From NCBI GenBank assembly GCA_963838735.1, contig CAWISG010000001.1, positions 77,244 to 141,243 on the forward strand: a stretch of 64,000 bases of DNA. The letters are read 5' to 3'. The notes under the pieces are model-generated. The model worked only from the letters and a program-made list of their open reading frames with translations, was not told where the DNA came from and did not search any database. The position numbers were made by a program, and so were the translations under genes. This stretch comes from Parerythrobacter_A sp963838735. GTDB taxonomy: Bacteria; Pseudomonadota; Alphaproteobacteria; Sphingomonadales; Sphingomonadaceae. Positions 39,620 to 48,384 of the stretch are shown in pieces. Each line of letters starts with the position of its first letter. Within the stretch, counting starts at the first letter, position 1.

Positions 39620-39629
39620 GTTTGTTGCG

Positions 39630-39721
39630 CCGTTCGTGCTGAGCCTGTCGAAGCATCGCTCTTTGTTTTGCCCTCGTTAGAAGGTCACAGGACAGCCCTT
39701 CGACAGGCTCAGGGCGAACGG
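39630..39721. repeat. REP-like inverted repeat pair between trpF and trpB
   Basis: Left arm at 39630-39656 begins CCGTTCGTGCTGAGCCTGTC and ends GAAGCAT; right arm at 39694-39721 begins AGCCCTTCGACAGGCTCAGG and ends GCGAACGG. The arms are inverted copies separated by 37 nt, and are of the same family as the pair at 38217-38307. In the transcript they would form a long hairpin just upstream of trpB. Confidence 0.87.
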
Positions 39722-39747
39722 GTCAAGGGTTTGCGCATCGCAACGGA

Positions 39748-40392
39748 TCATGTTCGCTGCGCCGCTTCGCAAAAGGCAGCGATCAAGTCCACATCCTTCA
39801 CGCCCGGTGCGTTCTCGACGCCGCTCGACACATCGACCAGCGGCGCACCCGTCTGCGCGATGGCGTGCGCGACATTGTCCGGCGTCAGCCCGCCCGCCAG
39901 CCCCCATGGCACGCAATGGTCGAAGCCCGCCAGCAGGCTCCAGTCGAACACTTCGCCATTGCCGCCGGGCAGCGTGCTTGCCGGCGATGGGGGCGGGGCA
40001 TCGTAAAGCAGCATGTCCACCGCCCCGGAATAGCGTCGCGCCTCAACCAGCGCCGAACGGTCCGCAATTCCGAGGGCCTTCCACACCTCGACCCCATGCC
40101 GCGTCTTGAGAGCAGCCGCCTGTTCCGGCGTTTCGGACCCTTGGAGCTGGACGATATCAGGACGCATCACGTCAACCGCTTCGGCCATCGCGTTCTCGCC
40201 AAGATCGACGGTCAACAGGACGACTTTAGCGCGGTCCGCCACTGTGGCCCGTAGCGCAGCAGCGTCCGCCAAGGCGAGATGGCGAGGGCTCGGCGCAAAA
40301 TGCACCAGCCCGATATGCGACGCCGTTGCAGCGATTGCGGCTTCGACAGTGTCTTGTGTCGAGAGGCCGCAGATTTTAACTGCCATCGTCAT
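39748..40392 (-). CDS. trpF: Phosphoribosylanthranilate isomerase
   Basis: 214 aa TIM barrel. N-terminal VKICGLSTQDTVEAA carries the catalytic Cys (KICG); HIGLVHFAPSPRHL, VQLQGSETPEQ, LLYDAPPP (catalytic Asp) and GLAGGLTPDNV are conserved. It isomerises N-(5-phosphoribosyl)anthranilate in tryptophan synthesis. ATG 40392 or 40386. It is first in the trpF-trpB-trpA-accD-folC run; 14 nt separate it from pyrF. Confidence 0.95.
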   Translation of the reverse strand: MTMAVKICGLSTQDTVEAAIAATASHIGLVHFAPSPRHLALADAAALRATVADRAKVVLLTVDLGENAMAEAVDVMRPDIVQLQGSETPEQAAALKTRHGVEVWKALGIADRSALVEARRYSGAVDMLLYDAPPPSPASTLPGGNGEVFDWSLLAGFDHCVPWGLAGGLTPDNVAHAIAQTGAPLVDVSSGVENAPGVKDVDLIAAFCEAAQRT

Positions 40393-40406
40393 TCACAAAT
40401 CTTCGG

Positions 40407-41078
40407 TTAGAGCGTTTCTTCAATCGCCCGCGCCGCCGCCAGCGGATCACTGGCGCGGGTTATGGGGCGGCCTATGACTAGCACGCTGGCACCGTCGTCG
40501 CGGGCTGCGCGCGGCGTGACGGTGCGCTTCTGATCGCCCGTCGCAGCGCCTGCCGGGCGCAGGCCGGGCACGACGAAGAAACCGTCCTTCCATTGCCGGT
40601 GCACGTCCGCCACTTCGCGCCCCGAACACACGATGCCGTCCAGCCCGCTCGCCTCGGCCAGTTCGGCCAGCCGCATGACTTGGTCGTGTGCGCTGCCGGT
40701 CACGCCGGTGCGCGCAAGGTCGCGTTCGTCCAGGCTGGTCAGCATGGTGACGGCCACCACCTTGCATCCGTGCGCCGCGGCGGCCTTGGCGTCTTCCAGC
40801 ATGGCCCGCCCGCCTGCCGCATGGACGGTGACGATGGCGGGTTCGCAGACATGGATCGCCTGCATCGCGGCGGCGACGGTGTTGGGGATGTCGTGGAATT
40901 TCAGGTCAAGGAATATCGGCAGGCCGAGCTGCGCCATTTCGTGCACGCCGTGGCTGCCGTGAGTGCAGAAGAACTCGAGACCCAGCTTCAGCCCGCCGAC
41001 ATGCCCCTTGACCCGCTTCGCCAGCGCCTTCGCTTCATCGAGGGTGGGCAGGTCGAGGGCGACATAGACCGGGTTCAT
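40407..41078 (-). CDS. pyrF: Orotidine 5'-phosphate decarboxylase
   Basis: 223 aa. Active-site motif DLKFHDIPNT with K60 and D63; N-terminal VALDLPTLDEAKALA; phosphate-binding PGLRPAGA and VIGRPITRA near the end. It makes UMP, the last step of pyrimidine synthesis. Start ATG overlaps the stop of lapA (ATGA), so translation is probably coupled. Confidence 0.96.
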   Translation of the reverse strand: MNPVYVALDLPTLDEAKALAKRVKGHVGGLKLGLEFFCTHGSHGVHEMAQLGLPIFLDLKFHDIPNTVAAAMQAIHVCEPAIVTVHAAGGRAMLEDAKAAAAHGCKVVAVTMLTSLDERDLARTGVTGSAHDQVMRLAELAEASGLDGIVCSGREVADVHRQWKDGFFVVPGLRPAGAATGDQKRTVTPRAARDDGASVLVIGRPITRASDPLAAARAIEETL

Positions 41079-41432
41079 CGCAGGCCGGTGTCATCGTTGG
41101 GATCGGGGTCCGACGGCCGGGTCGGCGCCATGATCTCCTCGGGCGTTTGCACCGTGATATCGGGGTCGTCCTTCAGGGTGGTGACCGTATTGGTCTTGAG
41201 CGCGTTTTCCAGCGTTACGATGCGCCGCGACAGCCGCCATTTGGTCCCGCGATAGATCAGCCACATCGGAATCAAGGCCGAGCAGAAAGGAGACGATGAC
41301 CAGCGCCGGAACCTTGGTTTCCAGGACCAGATTGTCCCAGATCTGCACTTCCACCGGCTTCCAGTTGAAGGCTGAGAAAGCTAGCAGGATTACCAGGATC
41401 AAAACCCAGATCAGCGTGCGGAAAATCTGCAT
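41075..41432 (-). CDS. lapA: LapA/DUF1049 family membrane protein (frameshifted at about 41274)
   Basis: About 118 aa after correction. Two membrane helices: MQIFRTLIWVLILVILLAFSAFN and VPALVIVSFLLGLIPMWLIYRG, then RGTKWRLSRRIVTLENAL, the usual cytoplasmic coiled segment, and an acidic tail. The frame shifts in GLIPM: removing one A from plus-strand AA at 41274-41275 gives SFLLGLIPMWLI, and 358 nt is 3n+1. LapA partners LapB in control of LPS synthesis in enterobacteria; in alphaproteobacteria the role is inferred. pyrF follows with a 4-nt overlap. Confidence 0.82.
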
Positions 41433-41501
41433 GGTCGAACGGCTCCTTCAAGACAGTGTCGCCAACGATAGGCGCGCGGCGGCGGTCGGTCCAGCGCGTG
41501 C

Positions 41502-42836
41502 CTATTCCGACGTGCCGAAAACGCGGGCGAAGATCGTATCAACCTGCCGGAAATGATAGTCGAGGTCGAACTTCTCGTCGATCTCAGCTTCCGAAAGCGC
41601 ATCGGTCACGTGCTCGTCCGCCTTGAGCAGATCGCGCAGCGACAGCGCGCCGTCGCTGGCCCACACCTTCATCGCGTTCCTCTGCACGATTGCATAGGCA
41701 TTCTCGCGGCTAACCCCGGCCTGCGTCAGCGCCAGCAGCACGCGCTGCGAATGGATCAGGCCGCCCATCCGGTCCATGTTCGCCTGCATCCGTTCGGGAT
41801 AGACCAGCAGCTTGTCCACCACGCCCGTCAGACGCGCCAAAGCGAAATCGAGGGTGACGCAGGCATCCGGCCCGATGAAACGCTCAACGCTGGAATGGCT
41901 GATATCCCGTTCGTGCCACAACGCGATGTTCTCCAGCGCGGGCAGGGCATAGGCGCGGATCATGCGCGCCTGTCCGGTCAGGTTTTCGGTCAGGATCGGG
42001 TTGCGCTTGTGCGGCATGGCGCTCGACCCCTTCTGGCCGGGGCTAAAATACTCCTCCGCTTCCAGAACCTCGGTGCGCTGCAGGTGGCGCACTTCCACCG
42101 CGACCCGCTCTATCGACCCCGCAATCACGGCTAACGTGGCGAAGAACATGGCGTGCCGGTCGCGCGGGATGACCTGCGTGCTGATCGGTTCGACCGTCAG
42201 GCCAAGCTGGTCGGCGACATAGGCCTCCACCGCCGGGTCAATATTGGCGAAAGTGCCAACCGCACCCGATATCGCGCAGGTCGCGATTTCCGCGCGCGCC
42301 GCGACCAGCCGGGTCCGGCACCGGGCAAACTCGGCATGGGCCTGCGCCAGCTTGAGGCCGAAGGTGACCGGCTCGGCATGGATGCCGTGGCTGCGGCCGA
42401 TGGTGGGCGTGTATTTATGCTCCATCGCGCGGCGTTCCAGCGCGGCCAGCAGCGCGTCGAGATCGTCCAGCAGGATATCGGCCGACCGCGCCAGCTGCAC
42501 GCTGAGCGTCGTGTCCAGCACATCGGAACTGGTCATGCCCTGATGCATGAAGCGCGCGTCTTCGCCGCCCGAGTGTTTGGCAACCTGCTCGCTGACCCAG
42601 GTGAGGAACGCGATCACGTCGTGCTTCGTCACCGCCTCGATCGCATCGATGGCGGCCACATCGATGGCGGGGTTGGTCGCCCACCAGTCCCACAGTGCCT
42701 TGCCGGCGCTCGCTGGCACCACGCCTAGCTCGCCCAGCTTCTGCGTGGCATGCGCCTCGATCTCGAACCAGATGCGATAGCGCGCCTCCGGCTCCCACAG
42801 GGCGGTCATGGCGGGGCGGGCGTAGCGGGGTATCAT
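41502..42836 (-). CDS. purB: Adenylosuccinate lyase
   Basis: 444 aa of the fumarase/aspartase superfamily. Signature GSSAMPHKRNPILTENLTG; TSSDVLDTTLSVQL; GRSHGIHAEPVTFGLK with the catalytic His; N-terminus MIPRYARPAMTALWEPEARYRIW. It cleaves SAICAR and adenylosuccinate in purine synthesis. It is read towards lapA-pyrF with a 69-nt gap. Confidence 0.97.
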   Translation of the reverse strand: MIPRYARPAMTALWEPEARYRIWFEIEAHATQKLGELGVVPASAGKALWDWWATNPAIDVAAIDAIEAVTKHDVIAFLTWVSEQVAKHSGGEDARFMHQGMTSSDVLDTTLSVQLARSADILLDDLDALLAALERRAMEHKYTPTIGRSHGIHAEPVTFGLKLAQAHAEFARCRTRLVAARAEIATCAISGAVGTFANIDPAVEAYVADQLGLTVEPISTQVIPRDRHAMFFATLAVIAGSIERVAVEVRHLQRTEVLEAEEYFSPGQKGSSAMPHKRNPILTENLTGQARMIRAYALPALENIALWHERDISHSSVERFIGPDACVTLDFALARLTGVVDKLLVYPERMQANMDRMGGLIHSQRVLLALTQAGVSRENAYAIVQRNAMKVWASDGALSLRDLLKADEHVTDALSEAEIDEKFDLDYHFRQVDTIFARVFGTSE

Positions 42837-43166
42837 GGAAAACTCCGGTGGTTTGGCGTATGGTCATAAGCCGGCGCGGTCTTGCGCGATTGCGATTGCG
42901 TCCCATCGGCGCGCATGGCAAGCCTTCCCCTCCCGATTGTGTGGGAAGGGACAGACCGGAACACCACGATTTCGCTGCCTGGCCTCCTACCTGTCGCAAA
43001 GCCTGATGCGGGCGGGCGGACGCAATTCCGGCTGCGCATGGACCCGTATCGGGTCGGCGCGGACCGGCTGGCCACAGCGGTCGCGCGATATCGACGCTGC
43101 GTCAGACGCCTGAACTTGCCGACTATTACGCGATGTCCGGCGTAACGCCGAAAAGAAAGCCACGAT
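42837..43166. other. Non-coding region between purB and radC
   Basis: 330 nt. It holds a pyrimidine/purine palindrome at about 42927-42957 (CTTCCCCTCCCGAT...TGGGAAGGG) and the 65-nt ydbH-like fragment at 43008-43072. A plus-strand frame crosses it (42882-43145) but has no RBS, and outside the fragment no family can be seen. It serves as the upstream region of the minus-strand purB gene. Confidence 0.65.
43008..43072 (+). pseudogene. 65-nt duplicated fragment of ydbH coding sequence
   Basis: Identical to 45278-45342 inside ydbH except at 43025 (A versus G) and 43043 (C versus T). In the ydbH frame both changes are synonymous (CAA/CAG and GAC/GAT), and the fragment encodes GGRTQFRLRMDPYRVGADRL. 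Flanking sequence is unrelated. It is either a remnant of a duplicated gene or a small mobile sequence. Confidence 0.8.
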
Positions 43167-43874
43167 TTAGATCAGACCTTTGGCGCGTAAGGAAACATGC
43201 CCGTCGCGCCCGATGATGACATGATCGTGGACGGTGATGCCGAGCAGGCGTCCGGCTTCGGCGATGCGGTTCGTTATTTGGATATCGGCGCGGCTGGGTT
43301 CGGGATTGCCGCTGGGGTGGTTGTGGACGAGGATGAGTGCGGTCGCGCCGATGTCCAGCCCGCGCCGGATGACTTCGCGCGGATGAATGGCGGCTTCGTC
43401 CACCGACCCGTCGCCGACATGGTGATCCTGTATGAGGCGGTTCTGCGCGTTGAGATAGAGCACGCGCACCCGCTCCACCGTCAGATGCGCCATATCCAGC
43501 CGCAGGTAGTCGAGCAGCGCCTGCCAGCTGCCCAGCACCGGCTTCTTCTCGACTTGCTCGCGTGCCATACGCCGCGCCGCCAGCGCCACGGCGGCGAGCG
43601 CGGCGGCGCTGGTTTCCCCAACGCCTTTCACCTGGCGCAGCGCTGCCGGGTCGGCGTTCAGCACCGCCTCCAGCCCGCCGAACCGTGTCAGCAGCGCCTT
43701 GGCGACCGGCTTGGTGTTGCCCTGCTTGATGGCAGCGAACAGCAGGTATTCCAGCACCTCGTAATCTGCCAGCGCCTCCGCCCCGCCGGTCAGCAGCCGT
43801 TTGCGGAGCCGTTCGCGATGGCCCTTTCCGTCGTGAGATAAGGCCTTCGCCTTGGCAGGAGCGCGTTCGTTCAT
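43167..43874 (-). CDS. radC: RadC family JAMM-domain protein
   Basis: 235 aa. N-terminal helix-hairpin-helix region (LKG-like VKGVGETSAAALAAV), C-terminal JAMM metallo-domain with zinc ligands H184, H186 and D197 in HNHPSGNPEPSRAD. The name RadC is historic: a direct DNA-repair role is disputed; the fold is that of deubiquitinase-like peptidases. ATG 43874 was chosen over farther upstream codons because MNERAPAKAKA precedes the conserved GHRERLRKRLL. Divergent from ydbH with 47 nt between. Confidence 0.92.
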   Translation of the reverse strand: MNERAPAKAKALSHDGKGHRERLRKRLLTGGAEALADYEVLEYLLFAAIKQGNTKPVAKALLTRFGGLEAVLNADPAALRQVKGVGETSAAALAAVALAARRMAREQVEKKPVLGSWQALLDYLRLDMAHLTVERVRVLYLNAQNRLIQDHHVGDGSVDEAAIHPREVIRRGLDIGATALILVHNHPSGNPEPSRADIQITNRIAEAGRLLGITVHDHVIIGRDGHVSLRAKGLI

Positions 43875-43921
43875 CGGGCCTGCATTGCCTTTGCCCCGCA
43901 GTCCGCGCAAGTAGCGCGGCG

Positions 43922-46900
43922 ATGGCGGCGCACGAAACGACAGACACGCAGCAGGCCGAAGGGCCGCGGCGCCCGGTGTGGCGAAAGCGGACGCTTTGGC
44001 TCCTGTTCGCATTGGTGCTGTTGATCGCGCTGGCGGTTCTGGGCGCATGGCTGGCGCGCGACCGGCTGGCGAGCGGGGTCATCGACGAACAGCTCGCCGC
44101 GTTGGATCTGCCCGCGACTTACGATGTCGAGCGGATCGGACCGGGCGAGCAGGTGCTGACCGATATCGTCATCGGCGATCCGGCGCGGCCGGACCTGACT
44201 ATCGACCGCATGCGGGTGGCATTGGGCTGGAACTGGCGCACGATACTTTCGGGGCCGACCGTGGGGCGGGTCACGGTCGACAAAGCGCGGCTGTTCGGCG
44301 CTGTGGATGAGGACGGCATCAGCTTCGGCAGCCTCGATCCGCTGCTGTTCGGCGGTGACGATAGCGGAGCCGGGTTGCCGGCAATCGACCTGGCTGTGCG
44401 CGACGGGCGCGCTCTGATCGAAACCCCTTACGGTCCGGTCGGCGTGAAGCTGGACGGGGAGGGGGACTTGTCCGGCGGTTTTACCGCCACTGCCGCCGCG
44501 ACCGCTCCGGCTTTGGCCATCGCGGACTGCCGTCTGAGCCAGGCAACGGCATTCGGCACCTTGCAGATGCGCAATTACGGTCTGGACTTCGAAGGCCCCG
44601 TCCGCCTCGGAAACGTGCGATGCAGCAACAGTGCGTTCGCAATGCGAATGGCAGCGTTCCAGACCACCGCTATCGACGGATCTGAAGTTCAGCGAAGTCT
44701 CTGTCGCTACGCAAACCAAAATCGCGCGCCTTGCTGCGGCCGGCAGCACACCTGCGATGCTATTCGCGGGCCGGTTGAGGCGCAATGGCGCGCGGGCGAT
44801 ATCGACGCCGTGCTGGACCTTGCGACAGGCGGCGCAACACTTGCCGGATCGCGGCTGTCGTCCGGCGCGCTCGATGCGCGTATTCGGCTGCGCGAAGGCT
44901 ATTCGCGCTGGGAGGCGGACGGGGAGGTGCAGGTACGCGGTGCCGATATCGCGACGCTTCTCGCACCCGGCATCAGGACCGCTCGTGTGTCTGCCGAGGG
45001 CACGATGCTGGCAGCGCTGCTCGACCGGTTTGGCCGGGCCTCGGCGCAACAGCTGAGCGATACCGCCATCGCCGCCCGCTTCACGGCGCGTCGCAATCCG
45101 CAGGGCACCAGCGTCATCGTTCCGCAAGCAACCGTCCGCAATGCGGGCGGCGGTGTTGTGCTGTCCGCTTCGCAGCTTCGCTATGCGCAAGGCGTGCGGG
45201 GTCTGCCGCAATTGTCGGGCAATGTTCGCTCGGCGGGCGAAGGGCTGCCGACCATCGTCGGCCGGATGGAACGCGGCGCGGGCGGGCGGACGCAGTTCCG
45301 GCTGCGCATGGATCCGTATCGGGTCGGCGCGGACCGGCTGGCGATACCGGCGTTGGATGTCGAACAGCGCGCCGATGGCTCACTGCGCTTCGATGGGCGG
45401 TTGACGGCTGGCGGCAGGTTACCGGGCGGAAGCGTGCGCGACCTGAGCCTGCCGATATCGGGGCGGCTCGATGCAGACGGTCGGCTGGCATTGTGGGAAC
45501 GCTGCACCACGGTCGGCTTCGACCGTTTTGCCTTCGCCAATCTTGAAATGAGCCAGCGCGCCCTGCGCCTGTGTCCGGTGCGCGGTCGCGCCATCGTCTC
45601 GACGGGGCCGCAGGGACTGGCCATCGCGGCGGGCGTCCCCGCGCTGGATGTGTCGGGAACGCTGGCAGGCACGCCGATACGGATCGCCAGCGGTCCGGTC
45701 GGCTTTGCCTATCCCGGCACCGCCACGGCGCGCGATGTCGATGTCTCGCTAGGGCCGGTGGCCTCGGCCAGCCGCTTTACCCTGTCCAGCCTGACCGCGC
45801 GGTTCGATTCCTCCGGCAGTATCGACGGGACATTCAGCGATACCGCTGTGACGCTCGCCGCGGTATCGCTCGACCTGGTAAACACCAGCGGCGACTGGCG
45901 CTATGCCGATGGCGTGCTGGAACTCACCGATGCGCAGGGATTGGTGGAGGACCGCCAGCCAAACGACCGGTTCTATCCGCTGGCCATCCGCGACGGCACG
46001 CTGACCCTGCGCGACAATGTGATCGACGCCGATGCCGTGCTGCGTCATCCCGAGGCTGACGACCGCATCGCCGACCTGACGATAACGCACGATCTGGGGC
46101 GGGGCGCGGGCGGCGCACGCTTCATCGTGCCGGCGCTCACCTTTACTCCGGCGTTCCAGCCCGACGATCTGACCAAGCTGCTACTGGGTGTCGTCGCCAA
46201 TGTGCGCGGCACGGTAACGGGGCAGGGCCGGATCGACTGGACCCCCGAAACGCTCACCAGCGGCGGAGCGTTTTCCTCCGAAGATCTCGATCTCGCTGCT
46301 GCGTTCGGTCCGGTGAAGGGCGCGTCGGGCACCGTGCGTTTCACCGACCTCCTCTCGCTAACCACTGCGCCTGACCAGCGCATCGCCATCGCTTCGATCA
46401 ATCCGGGCATCGAAGTGACGAACGGTCAGATCGCCTTCTCCCTGCGCGACGGCCATTTTCTGGGCGTCAGCGGCGGCGAATGGCCGTTCATGGGCGGCAC
46501 GCTGTATCTGCGTCCCACGCAGCTGAATCTCTCTGCCGAAGAAACCCGGCGCTACGTTCTGGAGGTGCAGGGGCTGGACGCGGCGACATTCGTGCAGACG
46601 CTCGATGTGCCCAATATCTCGGCGAGCGGCACGTTCGACGGGGCGCTGCCGCTGGTGTTCGATGCGCAGGGTAATGGCCGCGTCGATGGCGGCACGCTGC
46701 GCTCGCGCCCGCCGGGCGGCAACCTCTCCTATGTCGGCGAGCTGAGCTATGAAGACATGGGCACGATGGCGAATTACGCCTTCTCCATGCTGCGCAGCCT
46801 CGATTTCAAGACGATGGACGTGGTCATCGACGGCCCGCTGACCGGCGATATCCTGTCGCAGATAACGCTGGACGGGGTGAAGCAGGGCGAGGGCGCGTCG

Positions 46901-47221
46901 CGCAACATCTTCACGCGCCAGTTCGAAAACCTGCCCATCCAGTTCAACATCAATATCAACGCGCCGTTCTACAAGCTGATCGGCACACTCAAGTCCATGT
47001 ACGATCCGGCGACCGTGCGCGACCCGCGCGAGCTGGGCCTGCTGACCGATGACGGCGTCAGGCTGCGCGAACGCACCACGCAGGACGAGATCGACAGCAT
47101 GGCGGAGGCCGATGCCGATGTGGCATCCGATCCGGACCCGCCGCCTGCCAAAACGCCAGACCACACGCCGCAAACGCCCAAAGATCCCATTCAGCGCCGA
47201 GAAAGCGAGCAAATGCCATGA
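43922..47221 (+). CDS. ydbH: YdbH family AsmA-like envelope lipid-transport protein (two compensating indels)
   Basis: About 1099 aa: one N-terminal membrane helix (LWLLFALVLLIALAVLGAWLA) and a long repetitive beta-rich periplasmic body with a C-terminal ydbH domain (FKTMDVVIDGPLTGDILSQI). In E. coli YdbH, with lipoprotein YnbE and periplasmic YdbL, forms a bridge for phospholipid transport between membranes, redundant with TamB and YhdP; both partners follow here. Between 44681 and about 44770 the reading frame is displaced: an extra T at 44681 and a missing base in GGGCCGG near 44768 restore LKFSEVSVATQTKIARLAAA in place of a cysteine-rich nonsense stretch. The ORF remains open overall because the two errors cancel. 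Confidence 0.9.
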   Translation: MAAHETTDTQQAEGPRRPVWRKRTLWLLFALVLLIALAVLGAWLARDRLASGVIDEQLAALDLPATYDVERIGPGEQVLTDIVIGDPARPDLTIDRMRVALGWNWRTILSGPTVGRVTVDKARLFGAVDEDGISFGSLDPLLFGGDDSGAGLPAIDLAVRDGRALIETPYGPVGVKLDGEGDLSGGFTATAAATAPALAIADCRLSQATAFGTLQMRNYGLDFEGPVRLGNVRCSNSAFAMRMAAFQTTAIDGSEVQRSLCRYANQNRAPCCGRQHTCDAIRGPVEAQWRAGDIDAVLDLATGGATLAGSRLSSGALDARIRLREGYSRWEADGEVQVRGADIATLLAPGIRTARVSAEGTMLAALLDRFGRASAQQLSDTAIAARFTARRNPQGTSVIVPQATVRNAGGGVVLSASQLRYAQGVRGLPQLSGNVRSAGEGLPTIVGRMERGAGGRTQFRLRMDPYRVGADRLAIPALDVEQRADGSLRFDGRLTAGGRLPGGSVRDLSLPISGRLDADGRLALWERCTTVGFDRFAFANLEMSQRALRLCPVRGRAIVSTGPQGLAIAAGVPALDVSGTLAGTPIRIASGPVGFAYPGTATARDVDVSLGPVASASRFTLSSLTARFDSSGSIDGTFSDTAVTLAAVSLDLVNTSGDWRYADGVLELTDAQGLVEDRQPNDRFYPLAIRDGTLTLRDNVIDADAVLRHPEADDRIADLTITHDLGRGAGGARFIVPALTFTPAFQPDDLTKLLLGVVANVRGTVTGQGRIDWTPETLTSGGAFSSEDLDLAAAFGPVKGASGTVRFTDLLSLTTAPDQRIAIASINPGIEVTNGQIAFSLRDGHFLGVSGGEWPFMGGTLYLRPTQLNLSAEETRRYVLEVQGLDAATFVQTLDVPNISASGTFDGALPLVFDAQGNGRVDGGTLRSRPPGGNLSYVGELSYEDMGTMANYAFSMLRSLDFKTMDVVIDGPLTGDILSQITLDGVKQGEGASRNIFTRQFENLPIQFNININAPFYKLIGTLKSMYDPATVRDPRELGLLTDDGVRLRERTTQDEIDSMAEADADVASDPDPPPAKTPDHTPQTPKDPIQRRESEQMP

Positions 47222-47436
47222 TGTTATCGAAAGTCGCGGAAATCGAGTTTGGCCAGGCGGCGAGACACATTGCCGCAATTGGCGTGTGTCTGGGATTGTT
47301 GGCGGGGTGTATCAACGTCACCGCGCCGAGCGAACCGATCGTCATCGAGCTGAACATCAATATCCGCCAGGAAGTGATTTACCGCCTCGCAGCCGATGCG
47401 GGCGACACGATAGAGGATAATGCCGACATCTTTTGA
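47218..47436 (+). CDS. ynbE: YnbE family lipoprotein
   Basis: 72 aa. Lipobox LLAGC after a hydrophobic segment (IAAIGVCLGLLAGC), then the conserved VTAPSEPIVIELNINIRQEVIYRLA. The start ATG overlaps the ydbH stop (ATGA). In E. coli YnbE stacks as beta strands onto the YdbH C-terminus, linking it to the outer membrane. N-terminus is somewhat longer than usual before the signal sequence; an internal start is possible. Confidence 0.92.
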   Translation: MMLSKVAEIEFGQAARHIAAIGVCLGLLAGCINVTAPSEPIVIELNINIRQEVIYRLAADAGDTIEDNADIF

Positions 47437-47466
47437 CGATGCACGGCGCGAAGCAGGAGGCTTCAG

Positions 47467-47862
47467 ATGAAGAATGTAACGATTGCAAAGCCGGTGTTCA
47501 TGGCCGCTGCGGCCGCACTGGCGCTGGGCAGCTTTGCCACCGTCGCAAACGCGCAGCGCGATCCGGCCTATGCCTCAGCGCGCGCGTCCGGCCAGGTCGG
47601 CGAGAAGATGGACGGGTATCTTGATATCGTCGGTGCCGAAACCGCCACGCTGCGGCGGCTGGTCAACGATATCAATATCAAGCGCCGTGCGGTGTATGCC
47701 GAGCGTGCGCAGGCGACGCGGTCCACGCTGGAAGAATATGCTTTCACCGCCGGATGCCAGGCGATTGCGCGTACGGAAGCGGGCGAGCGCTATCAAGCGC
47801 CCAATGGCTCTTGGAAAACCCGCACCGCCGCCGCGCCCGACCGGGATTCGCGCTGCCCCTGA
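47467..47862 (+). CDS. ydbL: YdbL family (DUF1318) periplasmic protein
   Basis: 131 aa. Signal peptide FMAAAAALALGSFATVANAQ, then the DUF1318 domain with GQVGEKMDGYLDIV, INIKRRAVYAERAQATRSTLEEYAFTAGCQAI, and a C-terminal PNGSWKTR segment. AGGAGG lies upstream of ATG 47467. Third member of the YdbH-YnbE-YdbL set; YdbL is proposed to keep YnbE from over-assembling. Confidence 0.92.
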   Translation: MKNVTIAKPVFMAAAAALALGSFATVANAQRDPAYASARASGQVGEKMDGYLDIVGAETATLRRLVNDINIKRRAVYAERAQATRSTLEEYAFTAGCQAIARTEAGERYQAPNGSWKTRTAAAPDRDSRCP

Positions 47863-47991
47863 CGGCGGGTGTCCACAATGTGCTGCGAAGCCGTGCGCTG
47901 CGGTTGACTTGGCACGCCGCCACCGCTTAAGGAGCACGCGCCCTCGGCGGGTGCCTATTGCCCGTGCCGATTTCCCTGACAGGAGGCTGGC

Positions 47992-48342
47992 GTGAGCGAC
48001 GAGACACCCGCACGGGAACCCATCGCCGAGGATGCGCGCATCGATGCGCTCGAAGCACGGCTTGCTGCCGCGCGCGAGCGGGAAGATGCACGCAACCGGC
48101 CGCAGGTATCCGGCACCGATGCGAATACGCGCAAAGGGAACCGGGTACTGACGGACCTGATCGGCGGGATTCTCGGCGGACTGATCATCGGTTTTGCGGT
48201 TGACCGCATTTTCGATATCGCTCCGGTGGGCCTGCTGGTCGGCTTGTTCTTCGGAATAATCGTCGCCTTCAGAAACATTTTCCGGATGGCAAGCGCGCCG
48301 TCTGCGGACCCATCGGCCAAGGACTTGCCCGATGAGGATTGA
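47992..48342 (+). CDS. atpI: F0F1 ATP synthase subunit I (AtpI/AtpZ)
   Basis: 116 aa. A hydrophilic N-terminus is followed by two membrane helices (LIGGILGGLIIGFAVDRIF and GLLVGLFFGIIVAFRNIF) with the glycine pattern of AtpI/AtpZ. It helps assemble the c-ring. First gene of the F0 operon; atpB follows after 42 nt. An AGGAGG-like GGAGG at 47981-47985 supports ATG 47992. Confidence 0.9.
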   Translation: MSDETPAREPIAEDARIDALEARLAAAREREDARNRPQVSGTDANTRKGNRVLTDLIGGILGGLIIGFAVDRIFDIAPVGLLVGLFFGIIVAFRNIFRMASAPSADPSAKDLPDED

Positions 48343-48384
48343 TCCGCAGGTGCCGCGCCGCAACAGCGTAGGGACGTAACTGAC

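Noticed and set aside
38217..39721. CRISPR array
   Set aside because: Only four repeat arms in inverted pairs with unequal spacing and no cas genes.
42882..43145. An 87-residue plus-strand gene covering the ydbH-like fragment
   Set aside because: No RBS; the sequence outside the 65-nt fragment has no protein-like pattern.
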